A stretch of DNA of 64,000 nt from Bigelowiella natans CCMP2755. Taxonomy: Eukaryota > Cercozoa > Chlorarachniophyceae. Under the pieces are notes generated by a model. It did not search any database. It saw nothing but the letters and a program-made list of their open reading frames with translations, and was not told where the DNA came from. The position numbers and the translations under genes are program-made. How positions within the stretch are numbered: the first letter of the stretch is position 1; each line of letters starts with the position of its first letter. This document shows, in pieces, positions 38,996 through 49,895 of this stretch. The stretch covers positions 10,001 through 74,000 of the forward strand of contig ADNK01002664.1 in assembly GCA_000320545.1 (NCBI GenBank), written 5' to 3'.

Positions 38996-39773
38996 GGGTT
39001 ACTATTATTATTATTATTACTATGGGTCACCAGTACACGTTCGATCCGATATAATGTCACTATCTAATGGGCATTCTTTGAATTTTATCTGGGCATTTGA
39101 ACAATGGAGCGCAGTGTGGTCGCTTCCTTCCTGGAATATGCATCCAGGCGCGTGTCAATCCGATTTTCTCAGAACATTGTCAGGCGATCGATCAATTCGG
39201 TTTTAAAAACACACATTGTTTTCATTTTAAGGGAGTAGGATGTGAGAGAAAGGTGAGATCGACCTACCTACTACAACTAGTTGCAGTCCTCCCTGTCTGT
39301 TCCTTCCTCTGCTCCCATCATCATCGCATCATCATCTTCATCACAGACACGTTGGTTTATTCCTTTTTGTAACTTAAAAAATATGATTCTTGTCGTAGCT
39401 TAAAAATGCCTTGGAATGCACATAAGCGTCAACCCAAACCAATGGTCGCAACAAGTGGACAACAGGTCTGCTCAGAACAATGCGAACAGCTGAATCCAAT
39501 TTGAATATACGACAAGGTAAATCGTCTCCACAAGGGTACAATCGGCATTGTTTTGTCCTAATTTCCTTATCGTCGTTGTCGTAGAAAGTGGTTGATTTCA
39601 GACTCAAATCATCAGCGATAAAATAGTGATATATAAGCAGTTCTCCAGATCCGGCTCATCACCATCTACTACTACCTACAGACGACTTCCTTGGAGGGTT
39701 GCCCTCCCCCGCTCCACAGCTAAGCCGAAGTACTAGAGGGGCCGTTGAAGTTCCCTATACTAAGCTGGTCATC
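38996..39773. other. Divergent intergenic region
   Basis: This lies between the starts of the GT8 gene (-) and SEC6 (+). A short ATT/TTA trinucleotide run occurs at 39001-39019. A possible 5'UTR acceptor, CTACCTACAG, ends at about 39681, so SEC6 may have a 5'UTR intron. No defined promoter element was recognised. Confidence 0.4.
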
Positions 39774-42497
39774 ATGTTGTCGTCCACGATGACGGGTGCA
39801 TCCTTCTCTTACTCATCTCAGACTAGAGAAGTCGATGATGACGAGAAGATTGAGAGAAAAGCCATAGAGCTCCTTCAGCCAAGCCTCGCCCACCCCCAGC
39901 AGTTAATCCATCTTCAAAAAGTGAAGGAGGATTATCAGCGCCTCTATGATGCCTCAAATTCACAGCTCCGATCTCTCGTCCAAACAACAAACGATGACCT
40001 CCGATTTGCGTTTGAGCAGATAAGGGACTGCGTAAGCTTGATGAAGATTTGTCGTGATAACTTCCAGGAGGTGGATCGCCTTGGCCAGGTTACAAAAGGA
40101 CTGCTTCCTGAACATGAAAATATTCGTAAGTATAGCGTGGCACGGAAGAATATGAAGACAACTTGGAATATCATCGAACGATTTCGGCAAACGGCAAAAA
40201 AGGCTGAGACTCTTATCGAGACCATAAAGCATATGGGCAGCAGTAGAGACCATGATCGAATGATCGAGGGGGTGTACCGACAACTAAGAGACCTAGTTAT
40301 CTTCCGGAATCAACTGTGGCGCGAGGGTGAAAACTACGCCAGTGAGTTTAGAACGCTGATCCAGAAGAATTTTGAGGTGTTAAACCAAGTACAACAGGAA
40401 TTGAATGACGCCTTGGAGCACAACATCCACAACACTCTTATTCTCTGCCAAGAAGACCCGACGACTATGGTATACACCCACAAGATTATCGAGTATGAAG
40501 ACAGAGCCAAGACGAAGGTGTTTACAGATTGGAGTGTAGAGGACGAGTATAAGCCAGGACAGAAGAACGATGGAGTTATGTTTGCCCGAGGTAAAACTTG
40601 GCTCGAGGCTTCCATCACCAGTACACTCGAGGAAAAAACCAAAGAAATTGCTGCTTCTGATTCCATGGAGGAGAAAATCCAGATTCTCAACGGCCTGGTG
40701 CGGGAACTTTACATAGTGCAGAAGAGTGTAGCGCTGTGCTATCCTCGTAAATGGAAGGTGATTAGATTCTACCAGAAGAGGTACCGTTCATGGTTCGTTG
40801 CTACCATAACCTCCCTCACCGAAACAACTACCGAAATGTCACACGGGGATGTGCTCAAGCTTGCTAACTGGATTCAAAACTTTGAAAAGATTCTGATGCG
40901 ACTTCAAAACACGCGGCAGGTGCCCCCAGAGCTGAAAGAAGCTGTTATGATCCTTGGTGAATCGTACAAGGTAAAGTCTCAAGATACTCTTACCGGTCCT
41001 GTCCTTAAAGTCTTTACTACCATTAAAAACGACGAGCCGAATAAGAAGGATAACGGAAAGCTCAACACATTTGGCCCTCGAGATCTCTTCAGCCTCATCA
41101 ATAACCATTTCTCCAGTGCCAAGAAGAAGTACGGGAGCGGAGAGGCGATGATAGAGATTGCCAAACTATACGGAACATTACTTAACAAGTATCAGTCAAA
41201 GATGATAGAATACCTGCATACTCTCTACATAGACGACGAGAAGATGTACCTGGAGGGCAAGCACAAGTCGGAGGAATTTCTCGTAGCTTGGATTAGCAGC
41301 GGTATGCGCTATGAAGAGATCACAGACCGCCTTCACCACACAATAGTCTCCAAGTTACATGGCAGTAGTAGTAGTAGTAGTAGTAGTAGTAATAATAATA
41401 ATACCACCACCACCACCACCAGTAGTAGTAGTAGTAGTAGTAATGCTGCTGCAGCATCATCATCAAAGGACCGGGATCGCTCTTACGAATACACATTGAA
41501 GGCGATTATATCCATCACTAAGCTCGGTTTCCGAAAAGTGGCAGATGAGGTGGTTGAAATACTATGCCTCTATGTCATGAAGCTAATGGAGGGAGGGGAA
41601 CCGTTCCAGGAGTTGTTCGGCAGCATGTGGCTCAATGGTGATAAGGAGCTCGAGGATATAAACGAGGCACTCATGGATGAGATTGGAGGTGCTTTATTGG
41701 ATTACAACGGGTGGAATGAGTGGGAGGAGTATATGGGAAAGCTCTCCTCTCGCATGGTGTTGGTGTTCTTTCAAACATATTTCTTGCAGCTCGTTAAAAA
41801 GAAGCCACAAGTATCTCAGCAATTGCTCAGCAACATCGACTCGTCTAAAAGGTATTTCCGGCGGTTTTTGAGGACGGGGAAGGCCTTTACAGCACTCGAA
41901 GACGACGATTCTGTTAATAATTGTTTCAAGATGTTCGATGCCGTCGAGAATATGCTGAGCGTTAAGATCTCCCCGGAAAACTCGGAAGGCTACGACCTCG
42001 ACGCAAGCTTCCCTCAGATTCTCAAGACATTTGACTCCGAGAACACAGCTACTGTGTTCTTACAGCAGATCCTTCGCATGACCAGCGGAATTTCTAGAGA
42101 CAAACAAAATACAATTCTACAGAGATTTAAAAACTTCGTTCCAATCTTCCGAGAGAGACAACAGGCAAATAAAGAGCGAGAGCAAAAGGACGAAGGCGGT
42201 CAGAGCCAGCAAGAAGTGTATGGAAGTAAAGAATCAGGGTTCTACCTCGACGTTAGATTCCCAAAACTCGAGGTAAAGCAGAAGGCCCAGCATCAGAAAG
42301 ATAACAGCAGCGTTGCATCGTTGAGGTACCTCAAAGTTTCTACCTGGTTCAGCGGTGCTACCAAGGGGGAGAAGAATGCTGGCAATGTCCAATCACCAGC
42401 AGACAAAAAGAACAATAAGCCAGTAGTAGAAGCGAAGGCACCTGCAGAGGACACAGAAGTCGTTGCCCTGGAAGATTTCCTTGACGACGATGAGTGA
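39774..42497 (+). CDS. SEC6: Exocyst complex subunit SEC6 / EXOC3
   Basis: SEC6 is a rod-shaped CATCHR-family subunit of the exocyst, which tethers secretory vesicles to the plasma membrane. This is a single exon of 907 residues from ATG 39774 (MLSSTMTGASFSYSSQTREV) to TGA 42497. The frame is open upstream to about 39699, but that part has no ATG. Family matches include an N-terminal coiled coil (about residues 30-150), DPTTMVYTHKIIEYEDRAK, VALCYPRKWKVIRFYQKRY, FFQTYFLQLVKKKP and the C-terminal repeat unit TVFLQQILRMTSGISRDKQN. The length exceeds the roughly 750 residues of animal SEC6. Extra residues are a Ser/Asn/Thr/Ala homopolymer run encoded at 41363-41466 and a polar Lys/Glu-rich C-terminal tail. 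It is intronless in its coding part, unlike most of its neighbours. Confidence 0.92.
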   Translation: MLSSTMTGASFSYSSQTREVDDDEKIERKAIELLQPSLAHPQQLIHLQKVKEDYQRLYDASNSQLRSLVQTTNDDLRFAFEQIRDCVSLMKICRDNFQEVDRLGQVTKGLLPEHENIRKYSVARKNMKTTWNIIERFRQTAKKAETLIETIKHMGSSRDHDRMIEGVYRQLRDLVIFRNQLWREGENYASEFRTLIQKNFEVLNQVQQELNDALEHNIHNTLILCQEDPTTMVYTHKIIEYEDRAKTKVFTDWSVEDEYKPGQKNDGVMFARGKTWLEASITSTLEEKTKEIAASDSMEEKIQILNGLVRELYIVQKSVALCYPRKWKVIRFYQKRYRSWFVATITSLTETTTEMSHGDVLKLANWIQNFEKILMRLQNTRQVPPELKEAVMILGESYKVKSQDTLTGPVLKVFTTIKNDEPNKKDNGKLNTFGPRDLFSLINNHFSSAKKKYGSGEAMIEIAKLYGTLLNKYQSKMIEYLHTLYIDDEKMYLEGKHKSEEFLVAWISSGMRYEEITDRLHHTIVSKLHGSSSSSSSSSNNNNTTTTTTSSSSSSSNAAAASSSKDRDRSYEYTLKAIISITKLGFRKVADEVVEILCLYVMKLMEGGEPFQELFGSMWLNGDKELEDINEALMDEIGGALLDYNGWNEWEEYMGKLSSRMVLVFFQTYFLQLVKKKPQVSQQLLSNIDSSKRYFRRFLRTGKAFTALEDDDSVNNCFKMFDAVENMLSVKISPENSEGYDLDASFPQILKTFDSENTATVFLQQILRMTSGISRDKQNTILQRFKNFVPIFRERQQANKEREQKDEGGQSQQEVYGSKESGFYLDVRFPKLEVKQKAQHQKDNSSVASLRYLKVSTWFSGATKGEKNAGNVQSPADKKNNKPVVEAKAPAEDTEVVALEDFLDDDE
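41363..41466 (+). repeat. Exonic trinucleotide repeats coding poly-Ser/Asn/Thr/Ala
   Basis: In-frame AGT, AAT, ACC, AGT, GCT/GCA and TCA runs sit inside the SEC6 open frame and encode a low-complexity loop between two well-conserved helical regions. This shows that the trinucleotide expansion seen in introns also reaches exons when the frame is kept. Confidence 0.9.
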
Positions 42498-43332
42498 CTT
42501 TGCAGTCCTAGAGCAAAGTTCTTTGCGAGATGATCTATGACATTCATGAGTAATTACTCATCTGTTCATGTCAAGTCTATGTACAAGACTCAAATTTACA
42601 TCGTGATATCTGGCACGTCAAGCAACACTAGAACATCTAGACATGTGTAGTCATCGTGTAACCAGGAAGAAGTTTTGCATGTCCACAGCATGTGATGTCT
42701 AGAGTTACTGAAGAAGTTCGTGTAGGAATTCAGGAGCAGATGCCCACCTGTGCTGCACACGCTGCACACAATGGCTAGAGACACCAATACTAAGCCAAAC
42801 TATAAAACTAGCAGACGCTGCTTCATGTGCTCACATGATGACAATGCTTGGCTAGGCCACATGTCTAGATGTGCATGGGCGCTATTAGCAGCAATGCAAC
42901 AAGCCCTGCGATGCTAGCCTGGTTCGATTCACACATACCCACCTAGCCACGCTACACATACGTACGAATCGCAGCTGCATGTTTCATAGTTGCGCTGACC
43001 ACCGCATGCGATGCTAACAATGAATCACAGACACGATTATGATACATGTACACTATGACACATAGTACATGTTGCATGTACAGTGTGCACCTATACACCA
43101 TGTCTATTGTAGTACATTTATAATAAGCTCCATCTTGACTACAAACAAATACGTTTCATCTATTAGTCCTTCTTTTAGCTGCTCCGACAGAGTGTAGCTC
43201 ATGCTACATGTGCGAATCTACGTACATTGGAGTGCGTGGATGCAGGTGTCAACCGTCATTAACACATGCAGTCACCCAGGATAAAAATTGCGCTGGCATA
43301 TTTCCTCAATTTATTAATGTCATTACCGATTC
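42498..43332. other. Convergent intergenic region
   Basis: This lies between the 3' ends of SEC6 (+) and the DHHC gene (-). It holds repeated ACATGTC, CATGTCTAG, GCATGCGATGC and TGCTAGC words and no microsatellite. No gene is supported. Confidence 0.5.
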
Positions 43333-45118
43333 TTATGAAAACAACTTCTCTCCCTCAGCATCTTTTATGTATTCATCATTATCGCTGGTATCCTTACTGT
43401 CATGGATTTTGCCATCTTTGGAAGCAATGGCGTTGGCACCTTTCATCTCTCCCCAATAGTCAACGTATGTTCCATCTTCTTTGGTATTTCTAATTGGCAA
43501 AACCCACAAATACCTAATACGGATTGTTTTAATTTGAAATTTATTGAGTAATATATCAAATAAATGATTGATGTGTTTTACCAAGAACCGAACACATGTA
43601 AGAAGTTTTCCCATTTCCCCTTGTCAAATTTGATATGAGCTACACGGAAACGGTGTTGGATAAAAGGATCCTTTTGATAAATATCGGAATCGATTAAATA
43701 TTAAGCAGGTGTATCGAAGATTATGGCATCAATACCGAGCTGTTTGCTTTTTCGCGATACTCAATGGTTGTCATCGCATTTAATGTTAACTAATGTTTAC
43801 TTTCTTAATACGAGAACGTGACAATTTACACAATATAAAACATTTACTTTAATGTGGAAGGACAGGAACATTGAGAATGCCACAGTAATGAATATACAGG
43901 TTCCGAATACAATCAGTACAGGTATATCCTCAACGAAGAATGAGTAGCTTTGCTGAGTATAAGAAAACATTATGTACTATCAACAGCAACCCTTGAAATA
44001 TTACTTGAAATAAATAAACCAGACCACACAATATTAATAATTAATAACTACATACAAAATCGGTTGAGTTAGCTCTGCGGAAGACGTAAAGCACTCGTCT
44101 CATCATGGACCCGATCATGAATGTGGTAGTGAGTATAGTGTAGATAAGGAGCAAAAGAAAGGTCTTGTAGTTGTTGAATCCAACACAATTTGCAATCCAG
44201 GGGCCTAACATAATTTGATTTTTTAGGACACATTTTGTTAATCATGCAAGAGTGTGACTAACAATGGTGATCCATCCGTAAAATGCATCTTTTGCACACA
44301 CGGCAATGATGCGTACGGTCTGGCTTGTAAAGGCTGCATGTTGAGCAATGTCGATGGTACCCAAATCGCCGTTTCCTATTAGATTTTTTTTAAATTTTCA
44401 GAAGTCATTGCTCTCAGTCACTCTGTACTATTAATACATTAATACCTTTCGACAATTCCCATGGCTCTCAAAAATTGAATTATTGCCGGCTGAAAATCAA
44501 ATACGTGTGTCATGCACATTCTCACAGAAAGTGTTTATGTACTAATTAGAATATGTCACGGGCTTTTAGCATTACATCTTTGAGATCTGAAACAATAAAT
44601 AGCAAATGGAACCAGGAATTATTCTCTTTATCTCCGCTATATATATGCATATATGTTTGTGTTGTATTCAGACACACCAGTGTTAGGATCAGAAATTATA
44701 TTTCTCATCTTTGTTTCGTCATTCGAGGATAGTCGTCGACCAATTAGGCCATGCATCCATCTCTGATCAAGAGAGGGATTTTTTCAATCACGAAAAAGGC
44801 ATAATTTTGAGTAACAACAGTTCATGAAATTCGTTTTTTTAAGATTACAACCTGTTGGTCTTCTTCGTGATCGAGGGGAATGTAGCCGGGAGATTGCACA
44901 CATGCAAGCGTAAAGCATAGCAGAAGCATGCCGAGAAGGAAGTGAAACACCGAAAGAACAATCCATAGCTCCTCCGCTGAGGGCTCGTAAAACTCATTAT
45001 GATTATCTGATTCAACGGCTACAACTTGTGGCAGAAGATTGTTTACAACGTAAACGGAGTAGAGAGATACGATGAGCATAAACACAAGCGCCGGGTACAT
45101 GCAAGCTGAAATTGTCAT
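43333..45118 (-). CDS. DHHC-type protein S-acyltransferase (palmitoyltransferase)
   Basis: This integral membrane enzyme transfers palmitate to protein cysteines. Exons: 45118-44852 ([20 protein letters not shown], two membrane helices, then [11 protein letters not shown]), 44762-44678, a probable 11-nt microexon 44586-44576, 44489-44446 ([14 protein letters not shown]), 44375-44263, 44204-44056, 43952-43848 (a further hydrophobic helix), 43670-43582 and 43513-43333. The zinc-binding, Cys-rich catalytic domain reads [18 protein letters not shown] then [20 protein letters not shown]. The catalytic Cys of DHHC is split by an intron (CAC CAT T|GC). Four membrane spans and a cytosolic loop fit the family. 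The C-terminus ([44 protein letters not shown]) matches the usual pattern of an N-x-x-x-VFG region. ATG 45118 is chosen; the upstream frame has only TTG. The acidic tail may carry regulation. Confidence 0.9.
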
Positions 45119-47468
45119 CTTTTCGCGAGGATGAGATGATTCTTGTCGGTTTATCAAGCTTTGTTTTCCTCCAAATGTAAAAGCCTCTTAATACGCTCTT
45201 GGTGAAGAATTCAACTCCACTGTCGAGTGACCTCCCCCTCCTTGATAGAATGCCCAATTGTTTCTTCAACAATGCCTGGAATGTGAGCACGGGTGTCCAC
45301 ACTTTCAGCGCAAAACACGCCCATTTCTCCTCCAATTTGCAAAAACGGCATGCAATTTGTTCATGCTAGCTCAAAACCGGGTTTCGGAAGATTTTCATTC
45401 TTGTCGTTGTTCAAATTTGACGTGCGTTTGGTTCGTTGCCACTCGTCAGCAAACCAGCAGTTCGGACACTCAACCACTTGTTTTGTTTCGTCCATTCGTT
45501 TGTTCATGCACCGTGGACTGATTGCATGGTTCACTTTGAACATCGCATCATTGCACATCCAACGTTGAATTGGTGTGGCACAATTGTTGGTCGGTGTGTG
45601 TGGTCACGATTGAACAAGCCGAACAAAAAACGCGAACGTTGCACCACTCTCAAACCACCGTGATGAAGCGTGGCCCACACGCAAGCACAACCGTGAAACT
45701 AGCCATCGACAGTGAGAGGTCATCGATCGTTGCAGGCACCACTGACTGAACTGCACCTTTGCACGAGTGATTGATTCGTCTCAACTTCGACGTCAGTTTG
45801 TGCTGCCAGCCTCTTGGACTCCAAGCAATTTGGCAATGTTGGAATGGCTGGCAGGCACTTGCTCGCACAAACATCGTCGAGTTGTGATGTGCAGGCACAC
45901 TGCAAGTTGTGGTGTGTGGGCATTCAGCACCATCCTGACTTGGGATGATTGACTTCCAATGCTAGAATGCGTGCTCCACAACTCCAGAACTGGGCAATTT
46001 GGCAATGCTGAGAACCTGGCTAACAATCCGAGTGACGGGCTGCAAACTGACGTTCAAAGTGACCTGTGGGCCTCTGAAAAAATGAAGAAAACAGAGGGGG
46101 GAGGAAAAAGAGCAGAAGAATGAGAAGTGTGGGAGTGCAGCGACTGACGAGGTGGCATGCTAGCTAGCTAGCACGGCCTGCGTGCAATGTGAGTGAACGA
46201 ATGAACAAGTGAAGTGATCACAAACGACGCGTCCGAAGGCGTGAACGAAGCTGATGAAAGAATTGGCTTCCATGATCCACATTGCTGTGTCCATTGTTTC
46301 CAGTGGTGCAGCTGAAAGGTAGCGGATACTTATTATAGACACGTAATACAACATATATATTATACATGTGTATTACTATGTCCATTATCAAAAGAACCAC
46401 CCGCCAGGCTGGCACCAGAGCAGGTGCCGTTGGGTCGACGTTCCAAGTTTCACTTGTTCGAGAAACAATTGGCAGGCCGCAAACATTGACGTTGTGCATT
46501 GCCAAATTGAACAGGGACGACATTGTGCACATCGATCACAGTTGTGTCGAACTTCATCTTCGCATTGTTGTTGCAAAACTGCACGCGTGTTGGCCGCTGG
46601 GGCGTCGTGTGGGAGACAACCGCACGACGTGCACGCAGTGCCACTAAGCGGTCCAATTGAACAAACTGCGCTCCTGCCGAGCTCCTGAGTGAATGAGGAA
46701 GCAAGTGAAGTGGCTCCAACGGTGCAGTGAAAACCAGCGAACACCAGAACATTGTGAACGTTGAACGTCAAATTTTTGATGCTGCAAAAATCACCTGTGC
46801 AAGAACCAGGTGGAAAACAAGCGTTGCGTGCAGCAGTGCTTGCTGGCAAAAGTGCTTCGTTTGTTCAAGGACTTGCACGTCTTGTCTGTGCTGATCGTGC
46901 CCGACTCAGGTTCATCGATTGCGCATGCACACTGCCTCTGCAGACATGGCTGGAGTGTGAAATCTCGACCTTGATGACGTGACGGAAGGTCCCATCACCT
47001 TGGAATCTGTGGCCAAACTCCTGACGAGTGGAAGGTTTGCGAACAATGAACAATGAGCAATGACGATGAACTGCACTTCCAAAACGTGACAAGACATTTG
47101 CAGTGAGCGAAACGCAGTGCTTCGAACCAACTTCAGTGAGGACCAACAAGTGAAACCAGAAGGAATCAAGAATGGCATTCCGGCCATTCCTACATTCCTA
47201 GTTTCATTGGTTTCAGTACCTCATCTTTGCCAACTTCAGGACTGTGACTTCTCTTTGCTTTCTTCACCCCGAAATCCTCCCATCATGGCTTTCTCATTCT
47301 TGAGTTCACCACATGCGAATGTGAAGGTGTTCGCAAACCTTCAATGTCGCACGATAAACCCATGCTGAAATCAGTCTGCGACAATAAAGATTGGAAGAAA
47401 ATGTAAGTAAAATGGAGAAAAGGGTGTACTAGCACTACCGTAGTAGTAACACCTATCTAACTGCAACA
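45119..47468. other. Long divergent intergenic block of unusual composition
   Basis: These 2.3 kb lie between the 5' ends of the DHHC gene (-) and the SGNH esterase (+). They are free of microsatellites. They are rich in TTGCA, GAACG, AAGTGA and CAATTTGGCAATG words; the last occurs at about 45829 and 45998. A GAACAAT heptad array lies at 47041-47061. Many open frames of 60-150 codons exist on both strands, but none resembles a protein family or joins by convincing splice sites. A GCATGCTAGCTAGCTAGC palindrome lies at about 46156. This may be remnant mobile or duplicated DNA; no terminal repeats were found. Confidence 0.45.
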
Positions 47469-47857
47469 ATGGTGCTTGAGTGCTCGTTACGCTGTGCAAG
47501 CTTGCTGATTGTCCTTCTAAGCGCGGCTGTTGTAACACTTGGCTCGGTCGAAAGGGGGGGAGTTTCCCTTCCTTCACCTCCTAAGCAGTGTGGAAACACC
47601 ACCACCTACTGTCCAGCAACCGCCACCTGCTGCACCCATGAGTAAGTGAGAGTTCATGCTTGCCTCAGAGGAGTTTTGTCTTTTTAATTGGCTGACGCCA
47701 ATGTGATAGCTTCTTCAATTGAAATAGGTACTCTCCCAGCGGCTTTGGTTGTGAGCTGTCATCGTTCCCCAGCACATGCTGTAAGCCAGGACCGAAGTTG
47801 AGTCCCAGTAATCAAAGCAAAAACTGCCTTGTCATTGGCGATTCTGTGTCAATCGGG

Positions 47858-47927
<70 letters not shown>

Positions 47928-48452
47928 GTAATTTTTATTTAGTATTGAAAGGCTTCTTTCTCACTTCGTCTCACTACGATTGATGTCTTGATGATTTTGT
48001 GCGAGAATTTGGCACATCTGTCACTGTTCTCCAGTGAACACACTTACAACAATTACAATAACAATGCTCTCAAGATGAAATGAAGTAATTGTACTTATGG
48101 TATGAAAAATGACATGCAGGTATACATATTTCACGACAAAAGCCTTATCTGAAGAATGTATCGTCCAACACGGCCCCTATGATGTGCAGGATGGTGGTGC
48201 TGAAGATACAGCGTATGGTAATGAATCAAAATTTTAAGCCAAACATCGATCGATCTATCTAATACTTTATGCTGAAGGTTTCTCTGCGTTCCACGTCCAT
48301 AAATATGTGCTGTACCATATTATGTGTCTGTTTGTCTGAATCTCTCTCTCTTTCTCTCTCTCTCTTTGTGTGTGTGTATCTCTCTCTCTTTGTGTGTGTG
48401 TGTGTATAAGAGGGGAATACAGAGCTGTGTGTGCCTATCGCTAAGATATACT

Positions 48453-48495
<43 letters not shown>

Positions 48496-49287
48496 GCATG
48501 CATGTATAGCAAAAGAGAAAGGGCGAGTGATAGAGAGGGAGAGAGAGATGCAGTAATTCACTCAAGTACACAAAAACGCATCAGGAGTCACCTGTCTTGA
48601 TAACTGGCTGGTGACGCAAGCGCAGCAGCCTGTCTCGTGGGATGTTATCACTTTCAACTTCGGACTTCATAATCTCAACCAGTCTGAGGAGGAAGAAGCT
48701 AAGTGCGTGTGTGCGTGTGTACGTGTGTGCGTGTGTGGGTGTGAGTGCAATATTCTCGTATAATTTTCTTTTCCAGCTATTGCGTGTTTATTTATTTTTT
48801 TGAATAACTTCTTCTCTTTCTTTACTCAAATGTAATTACACTTTCCCCCCCCCCCCCCCCCCCCCCTCTCGCTCCCCCCCTTTCTCTCCCTCTCTATCGT
48901 TTAAATTGTTTTGGTTTTTACCATTTTGCTCGTCCCTAATAATATTACTACTACTGCTACCATTTGTGTTTTGTCCCTTTTATCACTTTTATTGCTTGGG
49001 AAAAGCCATTAACGAGTGCATATAGTCGTAATTATCATCATCATCATCATCATCATCGTCATCATCGTGACTATAGTCCTCCTTATCATTAGGTACAGAT
49101 CACAACTATCGAATATCACAGCACGTCTGTCGGAGATTCGCTCAAAGCACAACACGCGCCTCTTGTACGAACAATTCTTAGTACGTATATTTCCTATACC
49201 AAGTTAAGTCAAGCCACTTAGCATGTAACTTGCGGTTGTCTATATTTAGATCTCTTCTCTCTCCCTCTCTCTTTCTCTCTCTCTAAG

Positions 49288-49327
<40 letters not shown>

Positions 49328-49895
49328 AGTAGGTACGTAACTACAACCCCATTTATGCCTGACGATCATTTTGGGCACCTCATTACCAACGATCTCAACG
49401 CCATCGCTAGGGATGTGGTTCATGGTCATGTAGACGAGGTCAAGGATGATTATGATGATGATGATGAATCATGATGCCAGCAGTAGCGACGATGACAACC
49501 AAACTCACTCATACACAACATACACAAATGAAGTAAATGTATGAATGAAATGAGCTGTGATCGAATGAGTCGATGGTTCAATCCTTGGAAAGATTTCAAC
49601 AAGACGAAAATAGAAAAATAATTTTGAAAATGCAATCTAATTAAGATGATCTAAAAGATTACACAAAACCAATGTGCAGATAGCCTTCTTGTTTTGAACC
49701 AATGAAGGAAAAACATTGCTGTGAAACTTTAATGTGCAGGTTGTCGATCTTCATCGCGTGGTTACGGACCACTGCGGACAGAATTACACTGATTGCGATT
49801 GGTGCCGGGTGCATCCATGCTACCTCCACTACAATGAAGATGGTGAAGCTGCCCAAGGCAAATTCGTGGCAGAAGCGATCCGAAGACATTTGTGA
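47469..49895 (+). CDS. Secreted SGNH/GDSL esterase with Cys-rich N-terminal domain
   Basis: The start MVLECSLRCASLLIVLLSAA is a signal peptide. A short domain follows with CGNTTTYCP, TATCC, GFGCE and STCC Cys pairs, resembling half a granulin or another Cys-rich wall-binding module. The hydrolase domain starts with NCLVIGDSVSIG: GDS block I with the nucleophile Ser. Exons: 47469-47641, 47728-47856, 48120-48217, 48585-48702 (DVITFNFGLHNL, block III with N in GLHN), 49093-49180, about 49331-49438 (YVTTTPF) and 49740-49895. The last exon contains VVDLHRVV, giving the catalytic Asp-x-His pair of block V as DLH, then CDWCRVHPCYLHYNEDG and a stop at 49895. Read without the last splice, the frame would stop at 49473 and lack the catalytic His, so I prefer the spliced form. 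The phase at the 49180/49331 junction is unclear. It probably acts on acylated sugars or lipids outside the cell. Confidence 0.82.
47861..47924. repeat. (CA)n-(TA)n microsatellite right after a splice donor
   Basis: The intron after the SGNH block I exon starts GTTACACACAC; the CA run begins five bases into the intron and passes into a TA run. Confidence 0.9.
48845..48866. repeat. Poly-C run of about 22 in SGNH esterase intron
   Basis: A homopolymer of C in transcript sense, followed by further C-rich and CT-rich sequence, lies in the intron between 48702 and 49093. The complementary strand is poly-G. Confidence 0.9.

Noticed and set aside
42900-42960. Possible tRNA T-arm (GGTTCGATTC at about 42921)
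   Set aside because: The flanking bases do not form the T stem, and no acceptor or anticodon stem was found.
49439-49474. Acidic C-terminus ending DDYDDDDES for the SGNH esterase
   Set aside because: That end lacks the catalytic DLH block, which is found in a downstream exon joined in phase from a donor at 49439.
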